DNA of 64,000 bases from PXAP01 sp964421595 (GTDB lineage: Bacteria > Bacteroidota > Bacteroidia > Bacteroidales > PUMT01): contig CAYQXY010000020.1 of NCBI GenBank assembly GCA_964421595.1, forward strand, positions 22,491-86,490, in the 5' to 3' direction. A program made the translations under genes and the position numbers. Positions 1-9,319 of the stretch are shown in pieces. The notes under the pieces were generated by a model, which saw only the letters and a program-made list of their open reading frames with translations, was not told the DNA's origin and did not search any database. The first letter of the stretch is position 1; every line of letters starts with the position of its first letter.

Positions 1-1715
1 ACCTAAGCGAACAGGAGCTCATCAGGAGGCAGGCCCTGGATGAATTAACAAAATTAGGCATTAACCCTTTTCCTGCTGAAACCTTTGAACTAAATACCAA
101 TTCAAAGGAAATTACCGAAAATTTTAAGCCAGGCAGCGATAAGTTCGGGGAAGTAAAGATTGCCGGCAGGATAATGAGCCGGCGGATCATGGGCAGTGCT
201 TCTTTTGCTGAGTTACAGGATCAGCACGGGCGAATACAGTTATATTTTCGCCGGGATGATATTTGTCCGCTAGAAGACAAAACAATGTACAATACCGTCT
301 TTAAAAAGCTTCTTGACATAGGCGATATTATTGGCATAGAAGGATTTGTATTTGTGACCCAGGTGGGTGAGATATCAGTTCATGTCAAGGAATTCAGGCT
401 TCTTGCAAAATCGCTTCACCCGCTGCCGGTAGTAAAGGAAAAAGAAGGAAAGATTTATGATGCATTCAGTAACCCTGACCAGCGATACAGGCAGAGATAT
501 CTTGACTTGATCGTGAATCCTCACTTAAGGGAAGTCTTTATAAAACGGACAAGGCTGGTTGATTCTATTCGCAGCTTTCTTAACCGCAGAAATTATATTG
601 AAGTCGAAACACCGGTTCTCCAGCCATTGTATGGAGGGGCGACGGCAAGGCCTTTTAAAACATATCACAACACCCTTGATATGACCCTCTATTTGCGGAT
701 AGCCAATGAGCTTTATCTTAAGAGGCTTATAGTCGGGGGTTTCGAAGGAGTTTATGAGTTCTCAAAAGATTTCCGTAATGAGGGAATGAGCAGATTTCAC
801 AATCCCGAATTCACCCAGATGGAGCTTTATGTTGCCTATAAGGATTATTTATGGATGATGGATCTGGTTGAGGAGATGATTGAAAAAGCGGCCCTTGACC
901 TTGCGGGATCAACTAAGGTTAAGGTGGGGGAGAATATAATCGATTTTAAGAGGCCATGGAAACGCTATACAATGTTTGAAGCCATAGAATCATTTACAGG
1001 CATTGACATATCAGACATGGATGAGGCCGTGCTTGCTGAAACCGCAGTGAAACTGGGGGTAGAAGTTGATAAAAGCATGGGCAAAGGCAAACTTATAGAT
1101 GAGATATTCGGAGAATTATGTGAGCCAAATCTTATTCAACCCACATTTATTACCGATTATCCGGTTGAGATGTCTCCTCTTGCAAAGAAGCACAGGAGTA
1201 AAGAGGGCCTTGTAGAAAGGTTTGAGGCAATTGTCAATGGAAAGGAATTATGCAATTCATTTTCAGAATTAAATGACCCTATTGACCAGCGTGAGCGTTT
1301 TGAGCAGCAGTTGTTGCTGGCGAAACGGGGCGATCAGGAAGCTATGGTCCTTGACGAGGACTTTTTACGTGCACTTGAATATGGAATGCCCCCAACTGCC
1401 GGACTTGGTATTGGAATAGACCGGTTGGCCATGGTGATGACCAATTCCGGTTCAATTCAGGATGTTATATTCTTTCCGCAAATGAGGCCGGAAAAGAAGG
1501 TGAAAAAGGATGATGCCTCTGAATTTGCAAATCTTGGAATTCCCGCCGAATGGGTTCCTGTCATACAGGTACTGGGATATCTGACTTTAGAAAGCCTCAG
1601 GAATTCTAGCTTCCAAAAACTTCACAATGAACTTTGCGGATATAATAAGAAGAACAAACTCGGACTAAAAAATCCTGCCGTCACCGATGTTGAGAACTGG
1701 CTTGCAGAAAAATAA
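1..1715 (+). CDS. lysS: Lysyl-tRNA synthetase, class II (5' end cut by window)
   Basis: Charges tRNA-Lys with lysine in the cytoplasm. The frame is already open at base 3 and the residues there (SEQELIRRQALDELTKLG) are the usual LysS N-terminus, so only the first few codons lie outside the window; the ATG at 174 is internal. The OB-fold anticodon-binding domain comes first. Class II motif 2 (FRNEGMSRFHNPEFT) and motif 3 (GLGIGIDRLAM) follow. After motif 3 there is a tail of about 75 residues (GIPAEWVPVIQVLGY...) that is common in Bacteroidetes LysS. gpsA starts 6 bases after the stop, so the two are probably cotranscribed. Confidence 0.97.
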   Translation, partial: LSEQELIRRQALDELTKLGINPFPAETFELNTNSKEITENFKPGSDKFGEVKIAGRIMSRRIMGSASFAELQDQHGRIQLYFRRDDICPLEDKTMYNTVFKKLLDIGDIIGIEGFVFVTQVGEISVHVKEFRLLAKSLHPLPVVKEKEGKIYDAFSNPDQRYRQRYLDLIVNPHLREVFIKRTRLVDSIRSFLNRRNYIEVETPVLQPLYGGATARPFKTYHNTLDMTLYLRIANELYLKRLIVGGFEGVYEFSKDFRNEGMSRFHNPEFTQMELYVAYKDYLWMMDLVEEMIEKAALDLAGSTKVKVGENIIDFKRPWKRYTMFEAIESFTGIDISDMDEAVLAETAVKLGVEVDKSMGKGKLIDEIFGELCEPNLIQPTFITDYPVEMSPLAKKHRSKEGLVERFEAIVNGKELCNSFSELNDPIDQRERFEQQLLLAKRGDQEAMVLDEDFLRALEYGMPPTAGLGIGIDRLAMVMTNSGSIQDVIFFPQMRPEKKVKKDDASEFANLGIPAEWVPVIQVLGYLTLESLRNSSFQKLHNELCGYNKKNKLGLKNPAVTDVENWLAEK

Positions 1716-1721
1716 GCAATA

Positions 1722-2717
1722 ATGGACGTAACTCAAAAGATAGCAGTTATTGGTAGCGGGAGCTGGGCAACAGCCATTTCAAAAATGCTTTTATTCAATA
1801 CCGGCCATATCAACTGGTATTTCAGAAATTCCGGTACTATCGAATTTATGGAACAGTATCACCATAATCCCAAATATCTGAGTTCCGTATATTTTGATAC
1901 AAATCGTATTAACTTTTACAATGATCTTGAAAAAATAATATCAGAATCGGATATATTAATTTTTGCCATACCTTCTGCTTTTTTAAAGGAAATGCTTTCT
2001 GCTGCAGATATAAATTTAAAGGACAAACTCGTTGTATCGGCCATAAAAGGGATTATTCCTGAGCATAACCTTACCATTGCAGAGTTTTTTAACCAGCACT
2101 ATAATGTACCTTTTGATTGTATCGGAATAGTAACCGGTCCCTGTCATGCCGAGGAAGTTGCGCTGGAAAGGCTTTCTTACCTTACAATAGCTTCCAAAAC
2201 TGAAAAACAGGCGCGCAGGCTGGCCGCATCACTCGACAGCCACTTTATCAAAACTATTATTTCAAGTGACATTTACGGAACTGAATATTCGGCTGTTTTG
2301 AAGAATATTTTTTCTATCGCTGCCGGTGTTTGTCACGGATTAGGTTACGGAGATAATTTTCAGGCAGTGCTTATATCCAATGCCATCAGGGAGATAAAAA
2401 GGTTTCTTGACCATACCTATCCCAGTAGACGGAAAATAAACAGTTCTGCTTATCTTGGCGACCTGCTTGTAACTGCTTATTCACAATTCAGCAGAAACAG
2501 GAGTTTTGGCGTGATGATAGGAAAAGGTTATTCTGTCAGATCGGCCATGCTGGAGATGAATATGATCGCAGAGGGTTATTCGGCCACCAAATGTATATGG
2601 GAAATAAATAAGGTGCATAATGTGAACCTTCCTATTACCAATACCGTTTACAACATATTATATGAAGGTATTTCTCCTGCCCTGGAGATAAAATTACTTA
2701 CTGAACAACTTGCATAA
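1722..2717 (+). CDS. gpsA: Glycerol-3-phosphate dehydrogenase [NAD(P)+]
   Basis: Reduces dihydroxyacetone phosphate to sn-glycerol 3-phosphate, the backbone for phospholipids. The N-terminal Rossmann motif GSGSWATA is at residues 11-18, and the substrate-domain signatures SAIKGI and TGPCHAEEVA are both present. At 331 residues it has the usual family length. It lies between lysS and pgi; the 6-base gap from lysS and 33-base gap to pgi suggest a single transcript ending at the terminator after pgi. ATG start; no clear Shine-Dalgarno sequence. Confidence 0.95.
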   Translation: MDVTQKIAVIGSGSWATAISKMLLFNTGHINWYFRNSGTIEFMEQYHHNPKYLSSVYFDTNRINFYNDLEKIISESDILIFAIPSAFLKEMLSAADINLKDKLVVSAIKGIIPEHNLTIAEFFNQHYNVPFDCIGIVTGPCHAEEVALERLSYLTIASKTEKQARRLAASLDSHFIKTIISSDIYGTEYSAVLKNIFSIAAGVCHGLGYGDNFQAVLISNAIREIKRFLDHTYPSRRKINSSAYLGDLLVTAYSQFSRNRSFGVMIGKGYSVRSAMLEMNMIAEGYSATKCIWEINKVHNVNLPITNTVYNILYEGISPALEIKLLTEQLA

Positions 2718-2750
2718 TATTTTTAAATAAAATACTAATCTATTAGAATT

Positions 2751-4100
2751 ATGAAGAATCTTGATATTAATATTGAAAATGTTTTTCCCTTTATTCCAAA
2801 AGCGACTCTTGACACCTATGATGAGCTTACCAGATATCATCTTAAGCATTTACACCAGCGAACAGGGAAAGGAGCAAATTTCCTTGGCTGGCTGGACCTT
2901 CCATCCTCAATAACGGAGGATTCGCTGAAAAGCATGGAAGATGTGGTTAATGAGCTCAATACGAAAATAGAGGTGATGGTTGTGGTGGGGATCGGTGGTT
3001 CATATCTTGGATCAAAAGCGGTGATTGATGCCCTGTCCCATTCTTTTGGGATTTGTAAAAATGACAGGCCGTTTCCGCGCATTATTTTTGCCGGGCAAAA
3101 TATAAGTGAAGATTATTTGGGCGAACTTGTTGATTATCTTGAGACAAGGTCATATGGAATTACGGTTATCTCTAAATCAGGAACGACAACTGAACCTGCA
3201 ATTGCTTTCCGTATTTTAAGGAACCATCTCGAAAAGAAATTTGGTGCAGAGGAGGCAGGAAAAAGAATTATTTCTATTACCAGTGCCGGCAGGGGGGCTT
3301 TGCGCAACCTTACCGACGAGAAAGGGTACAGGTCTTTTGTAATACCAAATGAAGTTGGAGGAAGGTATTCGCTTCTTACACCTGTTGGACTTCTTCCGAT
3401 TATGCAGGCAGGTTTTGATGTGAGGCAACTCATTGCAGGTGCAAAATCAATGGAAAAGATGACCGGTCCGGATGTTCCCTTCTGGGAAAATCCTTCTGCC
3501 TTATATGCCGCTGCCCGTAATGCCCTTTACAGGCAGAGTCCGAAGACTGAGATACTGGCAAGCTACCATCCCAAGCTGGTTTACCTGGCTGAATGGTGGA
3601 AGCAGCTTTATGGCGAGAGCGAAGGAAAGGAAAAGAAAGGGATATTCCCGGCCAGCGTTAATTTCACGGCCGACCTGCATTCAATGGGCCAGTATATTCA
3701 GGAGGGTCAGAGGAATCTTTTTGAAACAGTTATCTCAATTCTTACCCCATCCAGGGACGTATCTATACCACTCGACAAGGATGACGGGGATGGCTTGAAT
3801 TTCCTGGCCGGAAAAAGGATAGAGGATGTAAACAAAATGGCTGAGCTCGGCACCATGCTTGCGCATGTTGACGGCGGGGTACCCAACATCCTGATAAGGA
3901 TACCCGAGCTTAATGAGTTCTATCTCGGGCAACTGACATATTTCTTTCAAAAAGCATGTGCTATAAGCGGATACCTGATGAATGTCAACCCGTTTGACCA
4001 GCCCGGGGTGGAAGCCTACAAGAATAACATGTTTGCACTTCTCAGAAAGCCTGGTTTTGAGGAAGAAACCGAATTGATATATAAGAGGATTGATTCATGA
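2751..4100 (+). CDS. pgi: Glucose-6-phosphate isomerase
   Basis: Interconverts glucose 6-phosphate and fructose 6-phosphate in glycolysis and gluconeogenesis. At 449 residues it belongs to the short bacterial form of the family. Visible signatures are the sugar-phosphate-binding GIGGSYLGSKAV and SKSGTTTEP, and the later GGRYSLLTPVGLLPI. It is the last gene of the lysS-gpsA-pgi group; a strong terminator follows 30 bases after the stop. Confidence 0.96.
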   Translation: MKNLDINIENVFPFIPKATLDTYDELTRYHLKHLHQRTGKGANFLGWLDLPSSITEDSLKSMEDVVNELNTKIEVMVVVGIGGSYLGSKAVIDALSHSFGICKNDRPFPRIIFAGQNISEDYLGELVDYLETRSYGITVISKSGTTTEPAIAFRILRNHLEKKFGAEEAGKRIISITSAGRGALRNLTDEKGYRSFVIPNEVGGRYSLLTPVGLLPIMQAGFDVRQLIAGAKSMEKMTGPDVPFWENPSALYAAARNALYRQSPKTEILASYHPKLVYLAEWWKQLYGESEGKEKKGIFPASVNFTADLHSMGQYIQEGQRNLFETVISILTPSRDVSIPLDKDDGDGLNFLAGKRIEDVNKMAELGTMLAHVDGGVPNILIRIPELNEFYLGQLTYFFQKACAISGYLMNVNPFDQPGVEAYKNNMFALLRKPGFEEETELIYKRIDS

Positions 4101-4130
4101 CAACCATATTTAACAGTTAATAATAACCAT

Positions 4131-4168
4131 AAAGCCGGACAATGCCTGACAGCATTTCCGGCTTTTTT
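4131..4168 (+). terminator. Rho-independent terminator after pgi
   Basis: The arms AAAGCCGGA (4131-4139) and TCCGGCTTT (4157-4165) pair fully, with a nested AATGC/GCATT stem inside, and a T run follows. It ends the lysS-gpsA-pgi transcript. Confidence 0.85.
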
Positions 4169-4173
4169 ACAGG

Positions 4174-4412
4174 GTGCGACTTGATGGGAAATAACCTGAT
4201 GTGCAAGTCCGCTATAGTAATTCAAAGATGCCAATCATTAGCTAAAGGCAAGTGCGCCAATCACGAGGTGGAATCTGAAGGAAGCCTGCGGGGGATACTA
4301 TTTTAAGTTGTTCCTGCTTGATGGTCGGGCTCAGCTCTATCACATAAAGGGTGCAAGTCCCTTACAATCCTCTGATAGAAATTGTTAGAAAAGGCAAGGG
4401 CGTCTCCCAAAA
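4174..4412 (+). mobile_element. Probable group II intron remnant (5' RNA portion only)
   Basis: The segment begins GTGCGAC, like the conserved 5' end of bacterial group II introns (GUGYG). It then carries phrases typical of domain I: TGCAAGTCC at 4202, GCAAGTGCG near 4249 and GTGGAATCTGAAGGAAGC near 4269. No reverse transcriptase/maturase frame and no convincing domain V hairpin follow before the next gene, so this looks like a 5' fragment. It sits directly behind the T run of the pgi terminator, a known preferred site for class C introns. The 3' limit is approximate. Confidence 0.6.
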
Positions 4413-4421
4413 ATGTTAAGT

Positions 4422-5885
4422 TTAATTGTTTTCCGGGTTTATGGAAACTCCTTTGTAGATATTTAGCTTTAACATTTCAAATTCCTGGGCCAGGGCATTC
4501 ATCTCGATAATTTTACTCTTCAGGTGCTTGTCAAAAAAAGATGTGACAACCCTGCCTGCTATTTTAATTGCCAGATCAGGATCAATATCTCCTGCCTCGT
4601 TCAAGGCTTGTAAGGGAATCATATAGGGTATATCCATGAAGTTACTATGACCTGATTGAAGAATAATGCCTTCATAAAATACCGATGTACTCTTATTCAC
4701 ATAGGCATGCTGATTAAAATTCTCATGTTCAGGAGGCCAGTCAGCAGACAGATAAAGAAAGGGTTTATGAAACACAGTATCGACAACCTGTCCCCACTGG
4801 ACTCCATCCAGATTTGCGCCAGCCTTTATTCTGCTATCATTCAGCAAGGATTCTCCGGCAGCCCCGCCACCCCTGGAATGTCCAAAGGAACCAATATTAG
4901 ATAAATCCAGCCTTCCTTTAAAAAAGCCGGAATCGTTCCATACATTTAATTCACTAACTACGTCGCTAATATCCTTAGCCCAGTATTCAATAATGTCTTT
5001 TACAAAATATGTAGATAGCGCCCTTTGAACAAAAGGATGCCGGTCTTCAAATGCAAGTCCGTTCTTAAATGCCTCAACTGCTGGCGCAACCCTGTCCCAT
5101 GTTCCTGATTCAATCCGGTTTGCATATTCATAATCAAAATACACTTCAGTACCATCAGGGAATGTGGTTCCGGTACTTTCATAAGTATGGTTAATTGCAA
5201 ATACGACATATCCATGACTTACTATCTCCGACATTAATGCATAATATCCGTTGGCTTTTGAGTTGTAACCATGCGAAAAAATGAGGACTGGAAAAGTTTC
5301 ATCAGCAATCGGAATGTTTCTGTAAACTTTTGTTTCAACTTTATTTAAATAATTGAGCATTGAGTGTGGAAGTCCGTATTTCTGAGCAAAGCCATTTCTC
5401 CCTGCGGTGTCTGTATAAGGATCCTTTTCTCCTCCCTTTTCTTCTGAGGGATACCATACTTTTATCATTAAGCTTCTTTTATCTGTCCTGTCGGCAGTAA
5501 TTACTTCTTCTCTGTCGAGCTTAAGAAATATATCCTTTGTTCCCACTGTGAAGGGACCAGTTGTTTGAGGCAGTTCAAATACTGGTAATACTGAGGGAAG
5601 GATAATGGCCAGGGCCAGTAAAACTGTAAAACCAATGGTTTTGAAAATCCTGACTACAATTGCAGACTTTTTTCCGGATTGCCTCAGGGCAATTATCATA
5701 GCGATAAGCCAGACCAGGTACGCCGGGATCATTTGCCATCGGGAGCCATCGAAAATCAGATAGATGGAAATAATTATGACAAGGAAGCCGATCACGTAAA
5801 GCTTATTGAGATTTTTATTTATAACCCGGTTAAATACGATATAAACAGATGATGCTATTAACAATAGTAATTCTAAAATCAGCAT
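4422..5885 (-). CDS. Membrane-anchored PAF-acetylhydrolase-like alpha/beta hydrolase
   Basis: A 487-residue serine esterase. The N-terminus holds four predicted membrane helices (roughly residues 3-18, 30-45, 52-67 and 82-102). A hydrolase domain resembling platelet-activating-factor acetylhydrolases follows, probably on the periplasmic side. Catalytic elements are visible in order: oxyanion region FSHGYNS, nucleophile elbow GHSRGG, acid in NLDG and His in SGHSNFMD. The substrate is unknown; phospholipid or another short-chain ester is plausible from the family. It is convergent with pgi, separated by the intron remnant, and has no obvious operon partner. Confidence 0.75.
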   Translation of the reverse strand: MLILELLLLIASSVYIVFNRVINKNLNKLYVIGFLVIIISIYLIFDGSRWQMIPAYLVWLIAMIIALRQSGKKSAIVVRIFKTIGFTVLLALAIILPSVLPVFELPQTTGPFTVGTKDIFLKLDREEVITADRTDKRSLMIKVWYPSEEKGGEKDPYTDTAGRNGFAQKYGLPHSMLNYLNKVETKVYRNIPIADETFPVLIFSHGYNSKANGYYALMSEIVSHGYVVFAINHTYESTGTTFPDGTEVYFDYEYANRIESGTWDRVAPAVEAFKNGLAFEDRHPFVQRALSTYFVKDIIEYWAKDISDVVSELNVWNDSGFFKGRLDLSNIGSFGHSRGGGAAGESLLNDSRIKAGANLDGVQWGQVVDTVFHKPFLYLSADWPPEHENFNQHAYVNKSTSVFYEGIILQSGHSNFMDIPYMIPLQALNEAGDIDPDLAIKIAGRVVTSFFDKHLKSKIIEMNALAQEFEMLKLNIYKGVSINPENN

Positions 5886-6168
5886 TTGTATTTTTTTTAA
5901 TGATTACAAAATTCGTTATACTCAATAGAAGTGGAAGGTGCTTGACCTTCACCAGTCTGGTCGGCCGGATTAGAAGCTGGAATGCTTTTTTGGACTATTA
6001 AGGCAGTATTTTTAATCCATTTAATTTCAAATGTTCCATATATGTGATTAGTTGCAAAATGCGGTGTGCTTTCCTGTCGATAAGCAACGGGTTTGATACT
6101 GTACTAATTACCAGGTTTTCAGATACAATAATAGCTGCCGGGCCTTATTCTGGTTCCAGAATGTCTTC

Positions 6169-6546
6169 CTAATTCGATAAGCGGAGGTTTCTTCTGGTTA
6201 CAAACCAGACTGCATATGATATCAACAAAAGAACGAATCCATATGCAGGCGCAAGTAATGACACCCGGAATCCACCGGCAAGCAGGGCAGGTGAAACATC
6301 TGGAATTTGTGGTATAACTTGCAGAGCTTGAATCAAGCCGATAATCTGGCCCAGTACTCCAAAAAGAAAAGCAAAACTGCCGAGAAACAATACCAGTTCC
6401 GATAATGGTTTCAGGCTGGTGCTGCTTTTTGTTTCTTCACGGGAAAACCTGAAGATGATAATGCCTGTGAGTATTATGTTTATAACCCACATTAAATAAA
6501 TAGGTAGCATAAAGTATATTCCACCCTCGATCAGATTTCTAAACAT
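6169..6546 (-). CDS. Short MotA/TolQ/ExbB-like membrane protein
   Basis: 125 residues with three hydrophobic segments (about 12-33, 50-75 and 87-114). The FLFGVLGQIIGLIQAL segment and the later PALLAGGFRVSLLAPAYGFVLLLIS segment match the pore helices of the MotA/TolQ/ExbB proton-channel family. It is about half the length of a normal ExbB and lacks a partner ExbD/TolR gene nearby. It is divergent from the LytS kinase gene 200 bases away, so a functional link to that pair is possible. Family assignment is from motif resemblance only. Confidence 0.6.
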   Translation of the reverse strand: MFRNLIEGGIYFMLPIYLMWVINIILTGIIIFRFSREETKSSTSLKPLSELVLFLGSFAFLFGVLGQIIGLIQALQVIPQIPDVSPALLAGGFRVSLLAPAYGFVLLLISYAVWFVTRRNLRLSN

Positions 6547-6733
6547 AGCAGATTTTTTAAGAATTAATAATAATCAATATTAGTATAGCTTTTATTATCA
6601 AAAAAATAATTTCGGCCAACTGCAGTTTATCTTCCCTGAATAACAAACGAGGACTGTTTTCGGCATTAAGGGGTAAAATCGATACGTTTACCTAAAAAAC
6701 CGTGTGATTGTTAAAGTTCTGAACAATTGCTGA

Positions 6734-6741
6734 TATCTTTG
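6734..6741 (+). promoter_or_regulatory. Bacteroidetes -7 element of the lytS-like gene
   Basis: TATCTTTG fits the TAnnTTTG consensus and ends only 7 bases before the ATG at 6749, predicting a transcript with almost no leader. No good TTTG lies at the usual distance upstream (nearest TTG at 6708, 23-base spacer). Confidence 0.45.
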
Positions 6742-6748
6742 ATCCGTA

Positions 6749-7810
6749 ATGGAAATTGCCCGCGAACATACTGTTATATTCCAGAAGAAAAGATGGCTGT
6801 GGCAAACTGTGTACTGGTTATTTGCTGCATTACTACTTTTTTTTGTTTTCAGCAACCGTCAATATGACCTGAATGTAAGGATTACTGTTGTTATAATTCT
6901 TATAATCATGAGTATTGGCCTTACACTGATGATTAATCATTATCTCATTCCAGAGTATCTGTTCAAGGGCAGGTACTTTCTTTTTGGGTACCTTGTTATC
7001 GGTTCTTTTCTTGTTTCTGTCTGGATAAATTTACTATGCATACTGATTATTCTGTGGTATTCTGTAAATAAATTTCAGGAAGTGGTGCTTCCTGATGGTA
7101 CAGATCTGCTGCTGCTGGTTTCCGGTAGCTATATTATAATTCTATTTGCTGCATTTGTTCATTTTATAAAAGAGACATTTCTGAGAAAAATTGAGCAGGA
7201 TAAAGTCGAAAGTCAAAAAACTGAAATTGAACTTAAGCTAAAGGAAGCAAGGCTCAAGCTATTGCAGGACCAGCTAAACCCACACTTTCTATTTAACATG
7301 CTTAACAATATTTACGGACTCTGGATGGAAAATTCAAAATCAACTCCAGATATTATATTGAAGTTGTCGGCATTGCTTGATTATATGCTCCATGAATGCA
7401 GTAAGGAGAAAGTGCCTGTCAATAATGAAATTCAATTTATCAGGAATTATATAGACCTTGAAAGGATCCGTCATGATAATCGACTCAAAATTAATATAAC
7501 CATGCCTGATAATATTAACAGGCATATGATTGCCCCTCTTGTGCTGTTTGTATTTGTCGAGAATGCTTTCAAGCACGGAGCGAATAGTAATCCCGGAGAA
7601 AGCATAATATCAATTGAGTTGAAGTCAGGGAATAATTTTCTCGATTTTAATGTTACAAATAATTATATCAAATCTGACCGGAATAGAGCAGGATTAGGAT
7701 TGAAAAATGTTGCCGAACGGCTTAATTTGATATATCCCGGAAATCATAAACTGGATTTTCAGGTTACTGATGATGTATTCATTGTCTGTCTAAATATCCA
7801 AACTGTTTAG
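6749..7810 (+). CDS. LytS/YehU-type sensor histidine kinase
   Basis: Membrane sensor kinase of the His_kinase (PF06580) family. Four hydrophobic helices lie within residues 18-145, then a charged linker helix, then the phospho-acceptor motif LQDQLNPHFLFN with His179. The ATPase part includes FVENAFKHG (N box) and GLGLKN (G box). No extracytoplasmic sensor domain is apparent, so it may sense a membrane signal or partner. The next gene, a LytTR response regulator, starts on the base after its stop codon, so the two are translationally coupled and form a pair. Confidence 0.92.
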   Translation: MEIAREHTVIFQKKRWLWQTVYWLFAALLLFFVFSNRQYDLNVRITVVIILIIMSIGLTLMINHYLIPEYLFKGRYFLFGYLVIGSFLVSVWINLLCILIILWYSVNKFQEVVLPDGTDLLLLVSGSYIIILFAAFVHFIKETFLRKIEQDKVESQKTEIELKLKEARLKLLQDQLNPHFLFNMLNNIYGLWMENSKSTPDIILKLSALLDYMLHECSKEKVPVNNEIQFIRNYIDLERIRHDNRLKINITMPDNINRHMIAPLVLFVFVENAFKHGANSNPGESIISIELKSGNNFLDFNVTNNYIKSDRNRAGLGLKNVAERLNLIYPGNHKLDFQVTDDVFIVCLNIQTV

Positions 7811-8533
7811 ATGATGGAGAGATCCCATAAATATTCATGTATCATAATTGACGATGAACCTATTGCCATCAGGGTAATAAATACATATATTTCCAAAATT
7901 GATGAGGTTGAAGCTATTGGAAGTTTTACAAATGCATTTGATGCAATGAATTTACTTCACAGTAAAAAAACAGACCTGATCTTTTTGGACATAAATATGC
8001 CTGGTATTAATGGGATCGAATTCCTGAGATCAATACACAATCCACCTGAAGTCATCTTTACCACGGCTTTCAGAGAATATGCAGCTGAGGCTTTCGATGT
8101 GAATGCCCTTGATTATCTAGTTAAACCGGTGTCAATGGAGCGGTTTCTTAAATCAATCAACAAGTTTCTTGAAAAGAAAAATTCCGCCCAAAGATCTGAT
8201 GTCAACCTGAATGATAATGATTATATCATTTTGAAATCCGATAAAAAAAATTTTAAGGTAAAGGTGAATGAGATCTTGTATATTGAGAGCCTTGATGATT
8301 ATGTCAAGGTTCATACATTGAATAACAGGCTTGTATGTTACATGAGGTTGTCGGCACTGGAAAGTTTGTTTGCCAGCTCTGGCACCATGATCAGAATTCA
8401 CCGGTCATATATTATAAATACAGATTTTGTTCAGGTTTTTACTGGTTATGATGTAGAGATCAACGGTAAAAAAATTCCGATAGGCAGGAACTACAGGGCC
8501 CGGACATTAAAACTACTGAGACAGGAAGATTAA
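7811..8533 (+). CDS. LytTR-family response regulator
   Basis: 240-residue regulator, cognate to the kinase just upstream. The receiver domain has acidic residues D14/D15, phospho-acceptor D60 (FLDINMPG), the Thr of TTAF and Lys in YLVKPV. A C-terminal LytTR DNA-binding domain (about 140-238) follows, with YIESLDDYVKVH and IRIHRSYIIN. It probably binds direct repeats upstream of target promoters. Targets are not evident; the ExbB-like gene upstream and the small membrane protein downstream are candidates. Confidence 0.93.
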   Translation: MMERSHKYSCIIIDDEPIAIRVINTYISKIDEVEAIGSFTNAFDAMNLLHSKKTDLIFLDINMPGINGIEFLRSIHNPPEVIFTTAFREYAAEAFDVNALDYLVKPVSMERFLKSINKFLEKKNSAQRSDVNLNDNDYIILKSDKKNFKVKVNEILYIESLDDYVKVHTLNNRLVCYMRLSALESLFASSGTMIRIHRSYIINTDFVQVFTGYDVEINGKKIPIGRNYRARTLKLLRQED

Positions 8534-8725
8534 TTCAAACCTTACCCTTTTTATATATTTCCTTACTAGTGTTGCATTGTTTCCTTTCAAATAGAATTAA
8601 TAACTCATAATCAATTGATTAAAAGTAAAAAAATCACAATAATTTAGAAATCCAAAAATTACATTAACTCTTGAAAGCATTAATTTTATTGGCTTATATA
8701 GTGCTTTTATTTTGATAACTTAACA

Positions 8726-8995
8726 CTATTGATATTTCCTTATAAGCTTGCCGGTTAGCTGGCCAAGAAAGAAAGCTGTAATAAGGTAAATATAACTTTC
8801 CCAGCTCCACCCAAGATCGAAATAAATTCTCATCCCAACTATCACCGGTACGGGTATGTGTATTGCCAGGTACCAATCTCTCGAAAATTTCCTGGTACCT
8901 CCACGCCAGTATCCAAATGGGATATTAAGTATATATACGAATAATGCAAAGACAATAAACCCGGTCATGTAATTTTTTTGAAGGGCAAAGATCAT
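8726..8995 (-). CDS. Small integral membrane protein, unknown function
   Basis: 89 residues with three likely membrane helices (about 9-25, 42-58 and 66-82) and a conserved-looking loop, IPFGYWRGGTRKFSRDWYLAIHIPVP. It resembles short uncharacterised membrane proteins found in Bacteroidetes; I know no function. It is convergent with the LytTR regulator and has no operon partner. Confidence 0.6.
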   Translation of the reverse strand: MIFALQKNYMTGFIVFALFVYILNIPFGYWRGGTRKFSRDWYLAIHIPVPVIVGMRIYFDLGWSWESYIYLITAFFLGQLTGKLIRKYQ

Positions 8996-9319
8996 AATAA
9001 ATAATTACTCTTTTAAACACTTGCAGGTTGTAATAAACATATTTCCAGTTAGGGATTCCCAAAATACTATTCCCGAAATGTGAGATTAGAGATTAAAAAA
9101 ATTAAACAAAAGTAATTTGGAAGTTCTTTTTATGAAGCTGGGCTGAGTGTCTCAAAAAGCATATAAACAGATATATAGGCATATTTAAATCTTGCCGGCT
9201 ATTGATATGCAATCTTTAAATGTTTAATAAAAAATCTAAAAAAATGAACATAAAGTGAGCTGTGTTGTTTCTGAATAAAATTAAACAAACAAATTCTAAA
9301 ACTTTAAAAGACTGAAAAA
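8996..9319. other. AT-rich intergenic region without a gene
   Basis: A divergent intergenic stretch between the small membrane protein and the FAS1 lipoprotein gene. I see no ORF, RNA gene or clear -33/-7 pair. It must hold the FAS1 promoter. Confidence 0.4.
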
